Positions 51,339 to 61,357 of a stretch of 64,000 nt of DNA are shown here, piece by piece (the first letter of the stretch is position 1; each line of letters opens with the position of its first letter). Made by a program: the position numbers and the translations under genes. Source of the DNA: JAABVD01 sp965204545. Lineage in GTDB: Bacteria > Verrucomicrobiota > Verrucomicrobiia > Opitutales > UBA2995. Under the pieces are notes generated by a model. It worked only from the letters and a program-made list of their open reading frames with translations. It had not been told where the DNA came from and ran no database searches. Where the stretch lies: assembly GCA_965204545.1 (NCBI GenBank), contig CBDBFA010000003.1, forward strand, positions 1,612,001 through 1,676,000. The letters are read 5' to 3'.

Positions 51339-52256
51339 CTATGCAGTCAATTCCCAGAACACTTCATCCAGCCCCACGGGCGCTTTTTCGAAATGGGTAA
51401 TCAACCAGTTGTTATCGCGAAGGGTTTTCAGAATAAGGGTTTCGATAGGCCGCTTTTTTCTTGGGAAAATTTCCAAGCGGTTATCGTTCAGGGTAACCGA
51501 GGCAACTTCAGGCAGATCTTTGAGGGCGTTACGCACCGTATCGATTTCCACCCCTTCCACTTGAACCCGCAAAGCGTTGAATCTCCGGTTTCTTTCCAGG
51601 AGGGACTCCGGGGATTCGTCGGCAATCAGCGCTCCTTTTGCGATGATGATGACACGGTTGCACAAGGCGCCCACTTCTTCCAATATATGGGTGGAAAGGA
51701 CAATGGCCTTGTCTTGGGCCATGGCCTTGATGATTTTTCGCACCTCTTTTTTCTGGTTCGGATCCAGGCCGTCGGTCGGTTCATCCATGATGAGCACGGG
51801 GGGGTCATGCAAAACGGCCTGGGCGAACCCGACCCGTTGCTTGAACCCCTTGCTCAGGGTTTCGATGGATTGATGGCGCACACTGTTCAAGCGGCAGAGG
51901 TCGCAAACGCGGTCAATTTTTTCCTCTTTCTCCAAAAGGTCGCGGAAACCGCGGATTTCTGCGATAAAGTTCAGAAACTCCTGCACGGTCATTTCCCCGT
52001 AAACAGGACCATTTTCCGGAAGGTAACCTATTTTCTCCTTGATGGCGACCGGATGCTCCTGGACGTTGAGCCCATCCACCAGGATCGTTCCCGAGGAAGG
52101 GCGAACAAACCCGCTTATCATCTTCATGGTGGTAGATTTTCCGGCGCCATTCGGCCCCAGAAATCCCAGGATTTCGCCACGGTTCACCTGGAAACTTATG
52201 CCGTTAACCGCATCGATGGAACCGTATCTTTTGTGGAGAGATTGAACCTCAATCAT
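51339..52256 (-). CDS. ABC transporter ATP-binding protein (GldA-like)
   Basis: The 305-residue ATPase has Walker A GPNGAGKST at about 34-42, the Q-loop YLPENGPVYGEMTV, signature LSKGFKQRVGFAQ at about 132-144, Walker B PVLIMDEPTDGLDP and the switch His in LSTHILEEV. A C-terminal regulatory extension (about 220-305) is typical of ABC-2 exporters including GldA. First gene of the four-gene operon ATPase, permease, GldG-like, DUF4340. Confidence 0.92.
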   Translation of the reverse strand: MIEVQSLHKRYGSIDAVNGISFQVNRGEILGFLGPNGAGKSTTMKMISGFVRPSSGTILVDGLNVQEHPVAIKEKIGYLPENGPVYGEMTVQEFLNFIAEIRGFRDLLEKEEKIDRVCDLCRLNSVRHQSIETLSKGFKQRVGFAQAVLHDPPVLIMDEPTDGLDPNQKKEVRKIIKAMAQDKAIVLSTHILEEVGALCNRVIIIAKGALIADESPESLLERNRRFNALRVQVEGVEIDTVRNALKDLPEVASVTLNDNRLEIFPRKKRPIETLILKTLRDNNWLITHFEKAPVGLDEVFWELTA

Positions 52257-52447
52257 GGATGATTACTGGGGTTTTTAGCCAAGACGGTAAATCTAAAAAT
52301 TTGTTCCCGTTTGAAAAGTATTTTTTTGGAGGCCCTGCATACAGGTTGCCTTGGAAAATCCCATCCCTTTAATGGGAGACAAAAATTAGCCTGGCGTTCT
52401 TTAAACTATTCACCACCGAGGAGGGGAGGAAAACCACTGACCACTGC

Positions 52448-53539
52448 ATGGAAGGCATACCCGACATAGAGCCCTACAAAACCCGCTATGGTGATTTGGG
52501 CCGGGAGATGGCCAAACCTGGTTTTTTCCGCGATCAGGCGCAAATGGCCCGGTTGTCCCGCGAGCACCGGAAACTACAGCAGGTGATCGATTGTCATGCC
52601 GAGTTGCAAAGACTGGATCGGGAAATATCGGATCTCCGGGGGATGATCTTTGGTCCCGAGGCGGAAGAAGAGCTGAGTGAATTAGCCAAGGCCGAACTGC
52701 CGGAACTGGAAACCCGCTTTGACGAATTAAAGGAGAAAATCTTCTTCGCCATGATACCCCCCGATGCGACGGATTCGCGCAATACCATCGTGGAAATCCG
52801 CGCCGGAGCCGGAGGGGATGAAGCCAGCCTTTTTGCGGGGGATTTGTACCGGATGTATCAACGATATGCCGAGTTCAATTCCTGGAAGGTGGAACCGATG
52901 AGCAGCAACCCATCCGAATTGGGGGGATTCAAGGAGGTTTGTTTTCTGGTAAAGGGCGAGGAGGTATACAAGAAATTGCGCTACGAATCGGGCGTCCACC
53001 GGGTGCAGCGGATTCCGGTTACCGAATCGTCCGGGCGCATCCATACTTCCACCGTGACCGTCGCAATGATGCCGGAGGCGGAGGAAGTGGACATCGATAT
53101 TGATCCCAACGACTTGAAAATTACCACCATGCGGGCCTCCGGAGCCGGAGGTCAGCACGTCAATAAAACCGATTCCGCCGTGCGTATCCTGCACCTGCAA
53201 AGCGGGGAGACGGTTTATTGCGCGGACGATCGTTCCCAGCTCAAGAACAGGGAAAAGGCCCTCAAGGTGCTTTATTCCCGCCTCTTGGAGAAGAAGCGAC
53301 GCGAGGAACAGGAAAAATACGCGGCCAAGCGCAAAAGCCAGATTGGCACAGGGGACCGTAGCGAACGCATTCGCACCTATAATTTTCCCCAGGGACGGGT
53401 GACGGACCATCGCATTGGATTGACCCTGCTCACATTGCCGCAGGTGATGGAAGGCCACCTCGACCCGGTGGTGGAATCCCTGCAAAAGGCGCAGTACGAT
53501 GAGAAGCTGGAGGAGTTGATGAAGGGCAACCTGGTCTGA
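52448..53539 (+). CDS. prfA: Peptide chain release factor 1
   Basis: The 363-residue protein has the catalytic GGQ at 234-236 (MRASGAGGQHVNKTDSAVRI) and the RF1-type tripeptide anticodon Pro-Val-Thr at 190-192 within RIPVTESSGRIHTS, so it reads UAA and UAG. The C-terminal block RIRTYNFPQGRVTDHRI is normal. ATG 52448. prmC, which methylates the GGQ glutamine, follows by 45 bp, a conserved pairing. The 191-bp region before it shows no repeat of note. Confidence 0.96.
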   Translation: MEGIPDIEPYKTRYGDLGREMAKPGFFRDQAQMARLSREHRKLQQVIDCHAELQRLDREISDLRGMIFGPEAEEELSELAKAELPELETRFDELKEKIFFAMIPPDATDSRNTIVEIRAGAGGDEASLFAGDLYRMYQRYAEFNSWKVEPMSSNPSELGGFKEVCFLVKGEEVYKKLRYESGVHRVQRIPVTESSGRIHTSTVTVAMMPEAEEVDIDIDPNDLKITTMRASGAGGQHVNKTDSAVRILHLQSGETVYCADDRSQLKNREKALKVLYSRLLEKKRREEQEKYAAKRKSQIGTGDRSERIRTYNFPQGRVTDHRIGLTLLTLPQVMEGHLDPVVESLQKAQYDEKLEELMKGNLV

Positions 53540-53584
53540 TTTACCTTTTTCCCGCCCCTGATTTGCGGGACATCTCCTGCCCTG

Positions 53585-54433
53585 ATGCCCATGCTGACCA
53601 TCCTGGATGTATTGCAGAAAAGCACTGCCTTTCTGCAGAAATACGGTGTGCCCGATGCGCGGTTGAGCGCTGAATGGATTTTGGCGCACCATTTGGGACT
53701 GAAGCGGCTCGATTTATTTCTGCAGTTTGAGCGTCCCTTGCCGGAGGAGGAGCTGGCCGGCATCCGCGTCGACATAAAGCGGCGAGCCAACCGGGAACCC
53801 CTGGAACACGTGCTGGGGTGGATAGAATTCTTCGGGTTGAAATTATGCTCGGACCAACGCGCTTTCATTCCCCGTCCGGAAACCGAATACCTGGTCGAGC
53901 TAATACAGGCAGAGTTTCAGGAAGGGGAACCGGCCCGGATTCTGGATTTGGGCACGGGTAGCGGCGCTATCCTATTGGCATTGTTGAGCGCCTTTGAAAA
54001 ATCTTCCGGGGTTGGAATTGATCTTTCCCCTGAAGCCCTCGACCTGGCTCGGGAAAACGGGGAAAAAACCGGATTGGCCGACCGGGCGACTTTTTTGCGG
54101 AGCGACTGGTTCGAGGCGGTGGAGGGGACCTTCCAGCTCATCGTGGCCAATCCGCCATATCTGACGGCGGAGGAGATGGAGTCGGCCGAGCCGGAGGTTT
54201 TGCACTACGAGCCGGAACTGGCCCTGTTTGGAGGGAGCGGGGGTCTGGATGGGCTATGGGCAATTCTGCGGGAAGGCTCCGGTTATCTGGAGGACGGAGG
54301 GCTGCTCGCCTTTGAAACGGGTGTCGGGCAGCACGGCAGGTTGAAGGAAAAAGCCCATGAAGCCGGGTTCAGCAGGGTGGAGTCGGTTCCGGATTTGTCC
54401 CGCCGTGAACGCTACCTGATGCTATGGAAGTAA
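53585..54433 (+). CDS. prmC: Release-factor glutamine methyltransferase PrmC
   Basis: The 282-residue protein has an N-terminal helical substrate domain (about 1-85), then a SAM-binding Rossmann domain with DLGTGSGAI at 121-129 and catalytic NPPY at 189-192 (VANPPYLTAEEM). It modifies Gln235 of the GGQ motif in RF1/RF2. ATG 53585 or ATG 53591. Directly downstream of prfA. Confidence 0.94.
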   Translation: MPMLTILDVLQKSTAFLQKYGVPDARLSAEWILAHHLGLKRLDLFLQFERPLPEEELAGIRVDIKRRANREPLEHVLGWIEFFGLKLCSDQRAFIPRPETEYLVELIQAEFQEGEPARILDLGTGSGAILLALLSAFEKSSGVGIDLSPEALDLARENGEKTGLADRATFLRSDWFEAVEGTFQLIVANPPYLTAEEMESAEPEVLHYEPELALFGGSGGLDGLWAILREGSGYLEDGGLLAFETGVGQHGRLKEKAHEAGFSRVESVPDLSRRERYLMLWK

Positions 54434-54443
54434 GGCCCGCCTT

Positions 54444-56675
54444 CTACCGCTGGTCGTTATTCTGGGCAGGTCTTGCAGCTGCTGCAGTATCGACGCCCTT
54501 CAGGCTGGAAGCGTCGATCCAGTCGGAAAGAATTCTGAGAGATTCCCGCAAGTGTATATCGAGGCCCGGGCCGTCTTCCTCTTCAGGGGGTGTTCCCTCA
54601 ACCGGTTCGACATTAACCTGATCCGCCGATAGAGGATCTTCCCCCGCAAACGTGGTGGCACGGGTAGCCGGGGGATCGCCGAGCACAATCTTTTCACTGG
54701 GAAAAAAGTGTTTTTCCAGCTCATCTTCCCGCGCTTCGAGTTCTTCCCGTAAGAGCTTGTCGGTTTCCTTGAGCTGTAATCGTTTTTCCAAGTTCAAGGA
54801 AAAAGCTTTGGTTTCCTGCCTCTCTTTAAAGACGGAAATGCTTTTCTTGAGAAAGGAAAACTCCTCCAGTTCGATTTGGCGGGCTTCACTGAGGTCTCGC
54901 AATCGGGATTTGAAGCTTTCATCGATCGGTTGAAAATTGCCGGACCGTTCCGCTTCCGGGTAGGCCGAATTGACCGCATTGATTTTATCCCATAACATGG
55001 CCTTGGGCAGATCGGCTTCGCCAATGGGTAAAAACTCCCGGTGCGAAGGCAAGGGCACATCTGATACCACACCCTTATTCTGGGTGGATATGCCGTTGGG
55101 CAGGTAAAATTTCTGGATGGTCAATTTGGCCGCTCCGGTGGGTTGGTCCTTGAAAAAGGAGGGCGAGGCGAGGCGGTCGATTTCAAAAACGGCTTGAACG
55201 GTGCCCTTGCCGTGGGTGGATTTGTCTCCCACGATCAAGGCGCGGTCGTAGTGTTGAAGCGCACCGGCCACGATCTCGGATGCCGAAGCGCTGTAACGGG
55301 ATATCAGGACCACCAAGGGCCCCTCGTAGGAGATCTTTGCATTTCTATCCCAATCCCTGCGAATGAACCCCCGATTATTGCGGACCTGGACTACGGGACC
55401 GGTTTTGATAAATAATCCCGTCAAATCGATAGCCTCGGTGAGGAGACCGCCTCCATTATCCCGAAGGTCGAGGACCAGCCCACTGATGCCCTCCTCCTGC
55501 AAAATGCCGATCAATTCCTCCACATCTTGAGTGGTGCTGGTGGGGGACCCGCCCTCTTCCAGGCTGATATCGCCGTAAAAGGAAGGGAGGTGTATGACCC
55601 CGACCGAGAGGGGATCCCCGCTCAATCCGGGCAACTGGTAGAGACTGGCGGTGGCCCTTTGCGCCGCTATCTTAACTTCGTCCCTTACCAGGTCGATGGT
55701 CTCCCGAATGGAAGGATCCACCGCGTCCGCCGGAATAACGGTCAGGTAGACGGTGGTATTTTTTTCTCCGCGGATCATTTTCACAATCTTGCGAAGTTTC
55801 ATGTCGATAACGTCCACCGGCTCTTCTCCGGTCTGGGCTACTTCGACGATGCGGTCATTGGGTTGAAGTCGCCCGTCCAGGTCGGCCGGTCCTCCGGGAA
55901 TGAGTTCTCGGATGGTGCAATAGCCGTCTTCCTGAGTCAGAATAGCTCCTATTCCCACCAGGGAAAGACTCATGGAAATGGAAAAGTCTTCCAGGGTATC
56001 CGAGGAGAGAAAGGTGGAGTGGGGATCGAACATCTGGGTCAGGGTAGTCAGAAAGATTTCCTGCACGTCAACGGTTTCCAGGTCCTCCAGGTTTTTGAAA
56101 AGACGCTCGTAGCGTCGCCGCACCGTGTTCACCGCTTCCTCATACTCTTCTTCATTCAGGAGGTCGAATAACAACTCGTATTTCAGGCGGTTTTCCCAAA
56201 GCTCATCGGCTTCTTCCTGGGTGCTCAGCCAAGGAAACTCCCCCCGATCGACCACGTATTCCGCCTCGGTGTTGAAATCGAATTCGCCCTCCAGCCGGTT
56301 TCTGACCCACTCGATGCGCTCCATGACGCGCTGTTCATACCGATTGAAAATGGAAAAGGCGGCTCTCAGGTCTCCCCTGCGCAGATTTCGTTGCAGCCGG
56401 TCGGCATACTCCGCCACCAATTCGTCCCGGTCCTCTTGTAGGAAAAATACATGGTTATAATCCAGATTCTCCATGAATTCATGGAGCAATTCCGAAGTTT
56501 GGGAGTTCTCGATGAATTTTTGCGAGTAATGGAAGTTTTCCAAAAGATAGACCACTGTTTGCGTCTCCTTCTTCATGGCCTCCGAATAAACGAACTCGCG
56601 CCCACTGCCGAGGGAGCACAACCCCAGCAAGAGGAGCGCTACGGCGGGGAGGCGGATGAAGGAATATTTACACAT
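54444..56675 (-). CDS. Tail-specific (S41) carboxy-terminal protease
   Basis: This 743-residue exported protein has a signal peptide (about 6-24), an N-terminal helical domain and a PDZ domain (about 240-330, SLSLVGIGAILTQEDGYCTIRELIPGGPADLDGRLQ). The S41 protease core follows, with GLVLDLRDNGGGLLTEAI, catalytic Ser in SRYSASASEIVAGAL (about 455) and Lys in GDKSTHGKGTVQ (about 480). A C-terminal DUF3340-like domain (about 560-690) closes it. This is the Prc/Tsp layout. It trims proteins at hydrophobic C-termini in the periplasm. Convergent with prmC. Confidence 0.9.
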   Translation of the reverse strand: MCKYSFIRLPAVALLLLGLCSLGSGREFVYSEAMKKETQTVVYLLENFHYSQKFIENSQTSELLHEFMENLDYNHVFFLQEDRDELVAEYADRLQRNLRRGDLRAAFSIFNRYEQRVMERIEWVRNRLEGEFDFNTEAEYVVDRGEFPWLSTQEEADELWENRLKYELLFDLLNEEEYEEAVNTVRRRYERLFKNLEDLETVDVQEIFLTTLTQMFDPHSTFLSSDTLEDFSISMSLSLVGIGAILTQEDGYCTIRELIPGGPADLDGRLQPNDRIVEVAQTGEEPVDVIDMKLRKIVKMIRGEKNTTVYLTVIPADAVDPSIRETIDLVRDEVKIAAQRATASLYQLPGLSGDPLSVGVIHLPSFYGDISLEEGGSPTSTTQDVEELIGILQEEGISGLVLDLRDNGGGLLTEAIDLTGLFIKTGPVVQVRNNRGFIRRDWDRNAKISYEGPLVVLISRYSASASEIVAGALQHYDRALIVGDKSTHGKGTVQAVFEIDRLASPSFFKDQPTGAAKLTIQKFYLPNGISTQNKGVVSDVPLPSHREFLPIGEADLPKAMLWDKINAVNSAYPEAERSGNFQPIDESFKSRLRDLSEARQIELEEFSFLKKSISVFKERQETKAFSLNLEKRLQLKETDKLLREELEAREDELEKHFFPSEKIVLGDPPATRATTFAGEDPLSADQVNVEPVEGTPPEEEDGPGLDIHLRESLRILSDWIDASSLKGVDTAAAARPAQNNDQR

Positions 56676-56760
56676 TTAGGGTCAATTTCTTCCGTGGGGA
56701 GTCGTTTTGTCTTTCCCTAAGCAAGGTATTTGAGTGACCGCCGGGGGATAAGTCGAGTCC

Positions 56761-59610
56761 TTATGCCGGACTATTTGAAAGGTGGATTTTCAATCTTCGG
56801 ACGTTCTCTCCGAATATTTCCCTGACTTCGGCTCGAACCTCGGCCAGGGTTGTAAAAAATTCCTCCCGATCGGCCAAGCCCAGCCAGAAGGCCAATTGAT
56901 CCTGTTCCCGGGGATGTTCGCTCAACAGGGAAACGCCCTGGTTCGTATCCCGGCGCAGTATCCGTTCCAGCCGCCGCAGGAATTCGTAGTGGACCATTAG
57001 TCGCTCGACATCATCGGCGGGCAAGAGTTTCCGGTTTTTCAGAAACCTCAGAGTTTGGCGGGTATTGGTTGGAGGGTCGCCCCGGTCAAAGGGTCCGTGC
57101 GCCAGGCAGGCTATCTGGGCCAGGAATTCGATATCTACGATTCCCCCCGCGCCCGATTTGAACTTCAGTTTATCATCCGCCTTTGGGTCTCTTTCGTATT
57201 CAATGCGCCTGCGCAGGTGCAGAATTATCTTCAGGTCTTCAAGCGTGATGGGATGCTCGAAGAGAATGCGGGACCGCAAATCGGCGAATTCGCGAGCCAT
57301 TTCCTTCGATCCGGCTACCATTCTCGAGCGCAGCATCAGTTGTCGTTCCCAAATTTTCGCTTCCGACTGGTGATAGCGTTCCAAGGAGGATAGTTTTACC
57401 CCCAGGGGGCCGGCATTACCATGGGGGCGCAGTCGGATATCGATTTCATACAGGCGGCCCAGGGGCTTGGCATGGGCCAGTATTTTTTGAAGCCGCATGA
57501 TTTTGCGATTGGCCACCTGGGGCTCCTCGGAATCTTCGCACAGGATCATGAAATCCAGGTCGGAGCCCAAGGTCATTTCCGCCCCGCCAAACTTGCCCAG
57601 GGCGGTTACTCCCAGTTGTCCCTCGGGGTCCACTCGATGCAGCGCGGTGACGACAGTAGCCTCGGCCAACCGGGTCAAGGCCTCCTCGGAGTCCTGGAAA
57701 GTGTAAGCATCCACCACCTCGGCCACTATGATCCGGACGTGTTCAGCTTTAACGTAGAGCCAGAGCCAATCCACAAATCCCTCTCCAGCTGGTAACAACG
57801 CCATTTCGTGCAGGGTTTCATCCCTCGTCTTTTTGCGCCGGAGGATGTCCGGCTCCATAATTTCCGCGAAAATTTCCGGGTGTTGGCAGAGGAGTTGGAA
57901 GACAAAACGGCTGCGGTCGAACAATCGGCAGAGCACTTTGAAAAAGACGGGATTCGCTCCGCAGGCTTTGAAGAATCCCAATCGGCTCCCGTACCTGGTG
58001 GCAAACTCGCTGATGCGGTAAAGGGTTTGCAAGGGATCGAATACGCCATCCAAGGCGGCGTCGAGGTTGCGGGTCAGATCGACGATCAGGTAAACCAACT
58101 CCCGTGTAACTTGTTGGTGAAATTGGGAGCCCAAAGCAAATTTCCGCACTTCTGCGGGCATGCCCGGGTCCGTGCCGAACCAATGTTCCAATTTGGGTTT
58201 CAGGCCTTCATCCAATTTATTTTTGGCCAAGAAATCCCACCACAAATCGAAATCTTCCAGGGTTTCTTTGGGTGGGTAGAACTTGAGGTAATAGGCATGG
58301 GCCTCATCGCGGATAATATTCAGTTCCTGGGAAAACGATTCCCAGTTCCAATAACCCATGGAAAGTGCGATAGCCCGTTGGTCTTCTTTGGCCTCCGGGA
58401 GAAGGTGGGTTTGCCGTTCTTCCCGCATTTGCAGGCGGTTTTCCACCGCGCGCAGGAATAGGTAGGCTTTGCGCAGAAAGTGAACCTGGGAACTGTCCAG
58501 CAGGCCATAGAGTTCCAATTTATCCAGGGTCTCCATGGTGTTATGCGTTTGCAAAAATGGAATTTTCCCGGCGGAAAGGAATTGGTGCCCCTGCAGGAAA
58601 AACCCGATTTCACGGATGCCGCCCCGCCCGTTTTTCACATGTAGATCCATGTGATCGGATCCCACAATCTCCTTTTCGGTGCGGGTTTTCAGCAAGGAAA
58701 TCTCCTGAAGGATCAGCGGGGAGGGGGCCCTGGGGTAACGAAAGGGGTTCAGGGCCTCCAGGAGTTCCTGGCCCAAACCCTTGTCTCCGGCCACGGGTCT
58801 TGCCCGCATCCAGGCCAGGCGTTCCCAAGTTTGTCCGGCTTGGTAATAGTAGTTTTCAATCGCTTGAAAGGAAGGCGCTATGGGACTTTTTTCTCCGTGG
58901 GGCCGCAGGCGAAGATCCACGTTGAACAAGAACCCTTCCCTGGTCCTCTTGGTGAGATAGGAGGTAGCCGTTTGGGCCACCTTGCCATAGAATTCCCCGA
59001 TGCTTCTGGCGGTAGTCCGGTTTCCTTTTCGGCAATGGCCATAACCTTCGTAGAAATATATGAGGTCGATATCGGAGCAAAAGTTGAGTTCTTCCGCCCC
59101 CAGCTTGCCCATGGCCAGGACGCACCCCGTCGCCTCGCGGTCGGTTTCCTCGTTCCAGGGGATACCCCAACGGTCGCGCCACCGAGCAAGGGCCAGGTTA
59201 TAGCAAATCTCGGTGCACATTTCGGCCAGAAGGGTCATTTCCACAAAGGAATTTTCGGTTTTGGAGAATCCGTGGATCTCCCGGTAGGCCACGCGCAAGC
59301 TGATCTTACGGCGAAATTTCCGCAAGGCTTCGAGGTAGGAGTTGGGTTCGCTCTCCCCGGCGGGGAGATTAAAGGAGGACCATTCGGTTTTCAAGGCATG
59401 GCGCCCGAAGTTCTCAAAAAGGTTTTCTTCCTTTTCCAGCCAGGGAATGTAGTTGGGATAAACCAGAAGGGTTCGCTTATAAATCGGGCAAAAGGCGGTG
59501 AAAATTTCCAGGCGTTTCCAGGTCTCCCAGGACCAGGAATCCGGATCTCCGCCTTCGAGCTTTTGGGCTCGGTCCCATTGGTGCAAAAGGCTATCTCTAA
59601 AACTGGGCAA
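56761..59610 (-). CDS. glnE: Glutamine synthetase adenylyltransferase/deadenylase
   Basis: The 949-residue protein has two nucleotidyltransferase domains. The first (deadenylase) has LNFCSDIDLIYFYEG with SDID at 179-182, and the second (adenylylase) has the matching GSDLDFMILCED around residue 670. Helical linker domains and the central regulatory region lie between and after. Full family length. It controls glutamine synthetase by adenylylation in response to PII. No glnB, glnK or glnA gene is in the window. Stop to rhomboid gap small. Confidence 0.94.
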   Translation of the reverse strand: MPSFRDSLLHQWDRAQKLEGGDPDSWSWETWKRLEIFTAFCPIYKRTLLVYPNYIPWLEKEENLFENFGRHALKTEWSSFNLPAGESEPNSYLEALRKFRRKISLRVAYREIHGFSKTENSFVEMTLLAEMCTEICYNLALARWRDRWGIPWNEETDREATGCVLAMGKLGAEELNFCSDIDLIYFYEGYGHCRKGNRTTARSIGEFYGKVAQTATSYLTKRTREGFLFNVDLRLRPHGEKSPIAPSFQAIENYYYQAGQTWERLAWMRARPVAGDKGLGQELLEALNPFRYPRAPSPLILQEISLLKTRTEKEIVGSDHMDLHVKNGRGGIREIGFFLQGHQFLSAGKIPFLQTHNTMETLDKLELYGLLDSSQVHFLRKAYLFLRAVENRLQMREERQTHLLPEAKEDQRAIALSMGYWNWESFSQELNIIRDEAHAYYLKFYPPKETLEDFDLWWDFLAKNKLDEGLKPKLEHWFGTDPGMPAEVRKFALGSQFHQQVTRELVYLIVDLTRNLDAALDGVFDPLQTLYRISEFATRYGSRLGFFKACGANPVFFKVLCRLFDRSRFVFQLLCQHPEIFAEIMEPDILRRKKTRDETLHEMALLPAGEGFVDWLWLYVKAEHVRIIVAEVVDAYTFQDSEEALTRLAEATVVTALHRVDPEGQLGVTALGKFGGAEMTLGSDLDFMILCEDSEEPQVANRKIMRLQKILAHAKPLGRLYEIDIRLRPHGNAGPLGVKLSSLERYHQSEAKIWERQLMLRSRMVAGSKEMAREFADLRSRILFEHPITLEDLKIILHLRRRIEYERDPKADDKLKFKSGAGGIVDIEFLAQIACLAHGPFDRGDPPTNTRQTLRFLKNRKLLPADDVERLMVHYEFLRRLERILRRDTNQGVSLLSEHPREQDQLAFWLGLADREEFFTTLAEVRAEVREIFGENVRRLKIHLSNSPA

Positions 59611-59622
59611 AGGGGAACAGGT

Positions 59623-60516
59623 TTACCGGTTAAGGAGTTCTTTAGCCTTGTCCAAAGTTTTTTTCTCATCCTCCGAAAGCGATGCGAAACCCTGGGCGTT
59701 TATTTTGTCCAGGATGCGATCCACTTCATTTTGCAACTCCTTGCGGTCGGAAAATTTGATGCGAAAACGGCCACTGCCGGCCCGTTTGGTTTTCTTATTG
59801 GTGATCCATTTGGGAGGGGATACCTCTACTGAGGGCAACCCGAGTCCGAAATTTCGGGGCAAGACGAATTTGAAAAACAACCAACCCCCCAGCATTCCGC
59901 CCAGGTGCGCTGAGTGAGCTATGGGGCTGGTGTGTTGCCGCAAGAGAGGGAGCTCGCCGAAGAGAAGGCCGAAAGCATCGATGGCCATCACGATCAGGAC
60001 CAGATTCCTGGGGGTGATCCGTACGGGCAGGAAGAAATACAACAGAAACTGCAAGGGCCGATTGGGGTAGAGCAGCGCAAAGGTGACCAAAAGACCGGCA
60101 ACGCCCGCGGAAGCTCCCATCAGCAATGCGGCTTCCCCCCGCCAACTATTCACCACCAACCAGGCTACGCCCCCCAGCAGAACCGAAATCCCGTAAAGGG
60201 TGAAGAAGCGCATGGACCCGAGCTGGTTTTGGATGACCTTGCCGAGCCAGTAAAGCATCAGGCAATTGAAGAGAATGTGAAAAAAGTTGGCGTGTAGAAA
60301 GCTGTAGGTCAGCAAGGGCCAAATTTGGCCTTGTGAAAGGGCGGAAGAGGACAGGCTGAAGAACAGATCGAAATGGGGATTGGCCAAGAGTTGTCGGAAA
60401 ATAATCTGCAGGAGGTAGACCCCGGCGATACTACCCAGGAGAAAGTAGAGGGGTTTGTAGGGATGGGGATGAGAGACGGGCTCTCGCTCTCGCATGTATG
60501 ACCGGTCGTATAACAT
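59623..60516 (-). CDS. Rhomboid family intramembrane serine protease
   Basis: The product has 297 residues from ATG 60516. The frame opens to 60684 but this would overlap the divergent ferredoxin gene and adds no conserved sequence. Six membrane helices are present; catalytic Ser136 in LMGASAGVAG and His204 in HSAHLGGMLGG form the dyad, with LHANFFHILFNCLMLYWLG before. A soluble C-terminal region of about 75 residues is charged and coiled. It cleaves membrane-anchored substrates. Downstream glnE is 12 bp away on the same strand. Confidence 0.87.
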   Translation of the reverse strand: MLYDRSYMREREPVSHPHPYKPLYFLLGSIAGVYLLQIIFRQLLANPHFDLFFSLSSSALSQGQIWPLLTYSFLHANFFHILFNCLMLYWLGKVIQNQLGSMRFFTLYGISVLLGGVAWLVVNSWRGEAALLMGASAGVAGLLVTFALLYPNRPLQFLLYFFLPVRITPRNLVLIVMAIDAFGLLFGELPLLRQHTSPIAHSAHLGGMLGGWLFFKFVLPRNFGLGLPSVEVSPPKWITNKKTKRAGSGRFRIKFSDRKELQNEVDRILDKINAQGFASLSEDEKKTLDKAKELLNR

Positions 60517-60698
60517 GAGTTCTCGGCGGGAGGCAGCTCCCATTCTGCAAGGAGGATGCCAAGCTGATTCAAGCCAAACTACCGAATTGTAACGCGAAGC
60601 AAAGCGCAATCTTTTCGGCCGGTTAATTCCGGTTTGGACGAACCCCGATCCATATCGCTCTTGACAGTTATTTGTTAATGGCAAGGGTGGCGTTGCTT

Positions 60699-60929
60699 AT
60701 GCCTGATCCAGACGCCAAGTGGCCGGAAAATGTCGGAGGCAGATTCTATGTGGATGACCAGTGCATCGACTGTGATTTATGTCGTGAAATCGCTCCCGAC
60801 TTCTTCATGCGCAACGAGGACGACGGCTATTCCTACGTTTACAAGCAGCCCGAGGACCAGGCCGGAATCGATGAGTGCATGGAGGCCCTGGAAGGATGCC
60901 CGGTTGAAGCCATAGGCGACGACGGTTAG
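60699..60929 (+). CDS. Ferredoxin, single [4Fe-4S] type
   Basis: The 76-residue acidic protein has CIDCDLC (about 20-26) and a distal Cys-Pro in LEGCPVEAIG (about 67-68), four cysteines for one [4Fe-4S] cluster, in the arrangement of small ferredoxins with a long inter-motif spacer. ATG 60699 follows a GGGTGG site by 8 bp, and the usual N-terminus PDPDAKWPENVGGRFYVDD starts there; ATG 60678 is less likely. It lies 8 bp before the first exbD, an unusual neighbour. Its electron partner is not in the window. Confidence 0.9.
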   Translation: MPDPDAKWPENVGGRFYVDDQCIDCDLCREIAPDFFMRNEDDGYSYVYKQPEDQAGIDECMEALEGCPVEAIGDDG

Positions 60930-60937
60930 CTATCAGG

Positions 60938-61354
60938 ATGGTAAAGCGGAGAAAAAGGCCCCAGCCGGAAGAGGCATTTCAAATGGCGCCGATGATCGAC
61001 ATGGTCTTTTTGCTGTTGGTTTTTTTCATGTGCGTGAGTTCTTTGGCCAGGCTGGAGAAGGGCGTTGAGATCGAACTGCCCGAGTCTCACGAAAGCGAGG
61101 TACCCGACCAGGCATCGGATCGGGGCATCGTGTCGGTGGAGGGAGACGGATCGGTATACCTCGGCGGGGAGAAAATGGAGTTGGAAGTGTTGAAAACCCG
61201 GATAGGAGGGGTCATCGAGACAAACCCCCGCTTGCAAATTGTGGTGCGGGCGGACGGGACTACGCCCTTCCGGGAAATCCGGAAAGTGCTGAAGGCCTGT
61301 GCCGCAGCCGGAGCATATGAGGTAATTTATGCCACTTATGAGGCCAGTAGTTGA
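60938..61354 (+). CDS. exbD: ExbD/TolR family protein 1
   Basis: The 138-residue protein has a short cytoplasmic N-terminus, one membrane helix (about 15-38, APMIDMVFLLLVFFMCVSSL) with the proton-carrying Asp in MIDMVF, then a periplasmic domain with GDGSVYLGGEKMELEVLKTRI and VVRADGTTPFREIRKVLKACAAAGA. This is a canonical ExbD. It forms the channel partner of ExbB; an exbB is 42 kb away at 17661. Followed 3 bp later by a second copy, a frequent pairing in Verrucomicrobiota. Confidence 0.92.
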   Translation: MVKRRKRPQPEEAFQMAPMIDMVFLLLVFFMCVSSLARLEKGVEIELPESHESEVPDQASDRGIVSVEGDGSVYLGGEKMELEVLKTRIGGVIETNPRLQIVVRADGTTPFREIRKVLKACAAAGAYEVIYATYEASS

Positions 61355-61357
61355 TTT

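Noticed and set aside
58651..59832. A 393-residue plus-strand open frame
   Set aside because: Antisense to glnE and the rhomboid gene, both with clear motifs; no domain in the shadow frame.
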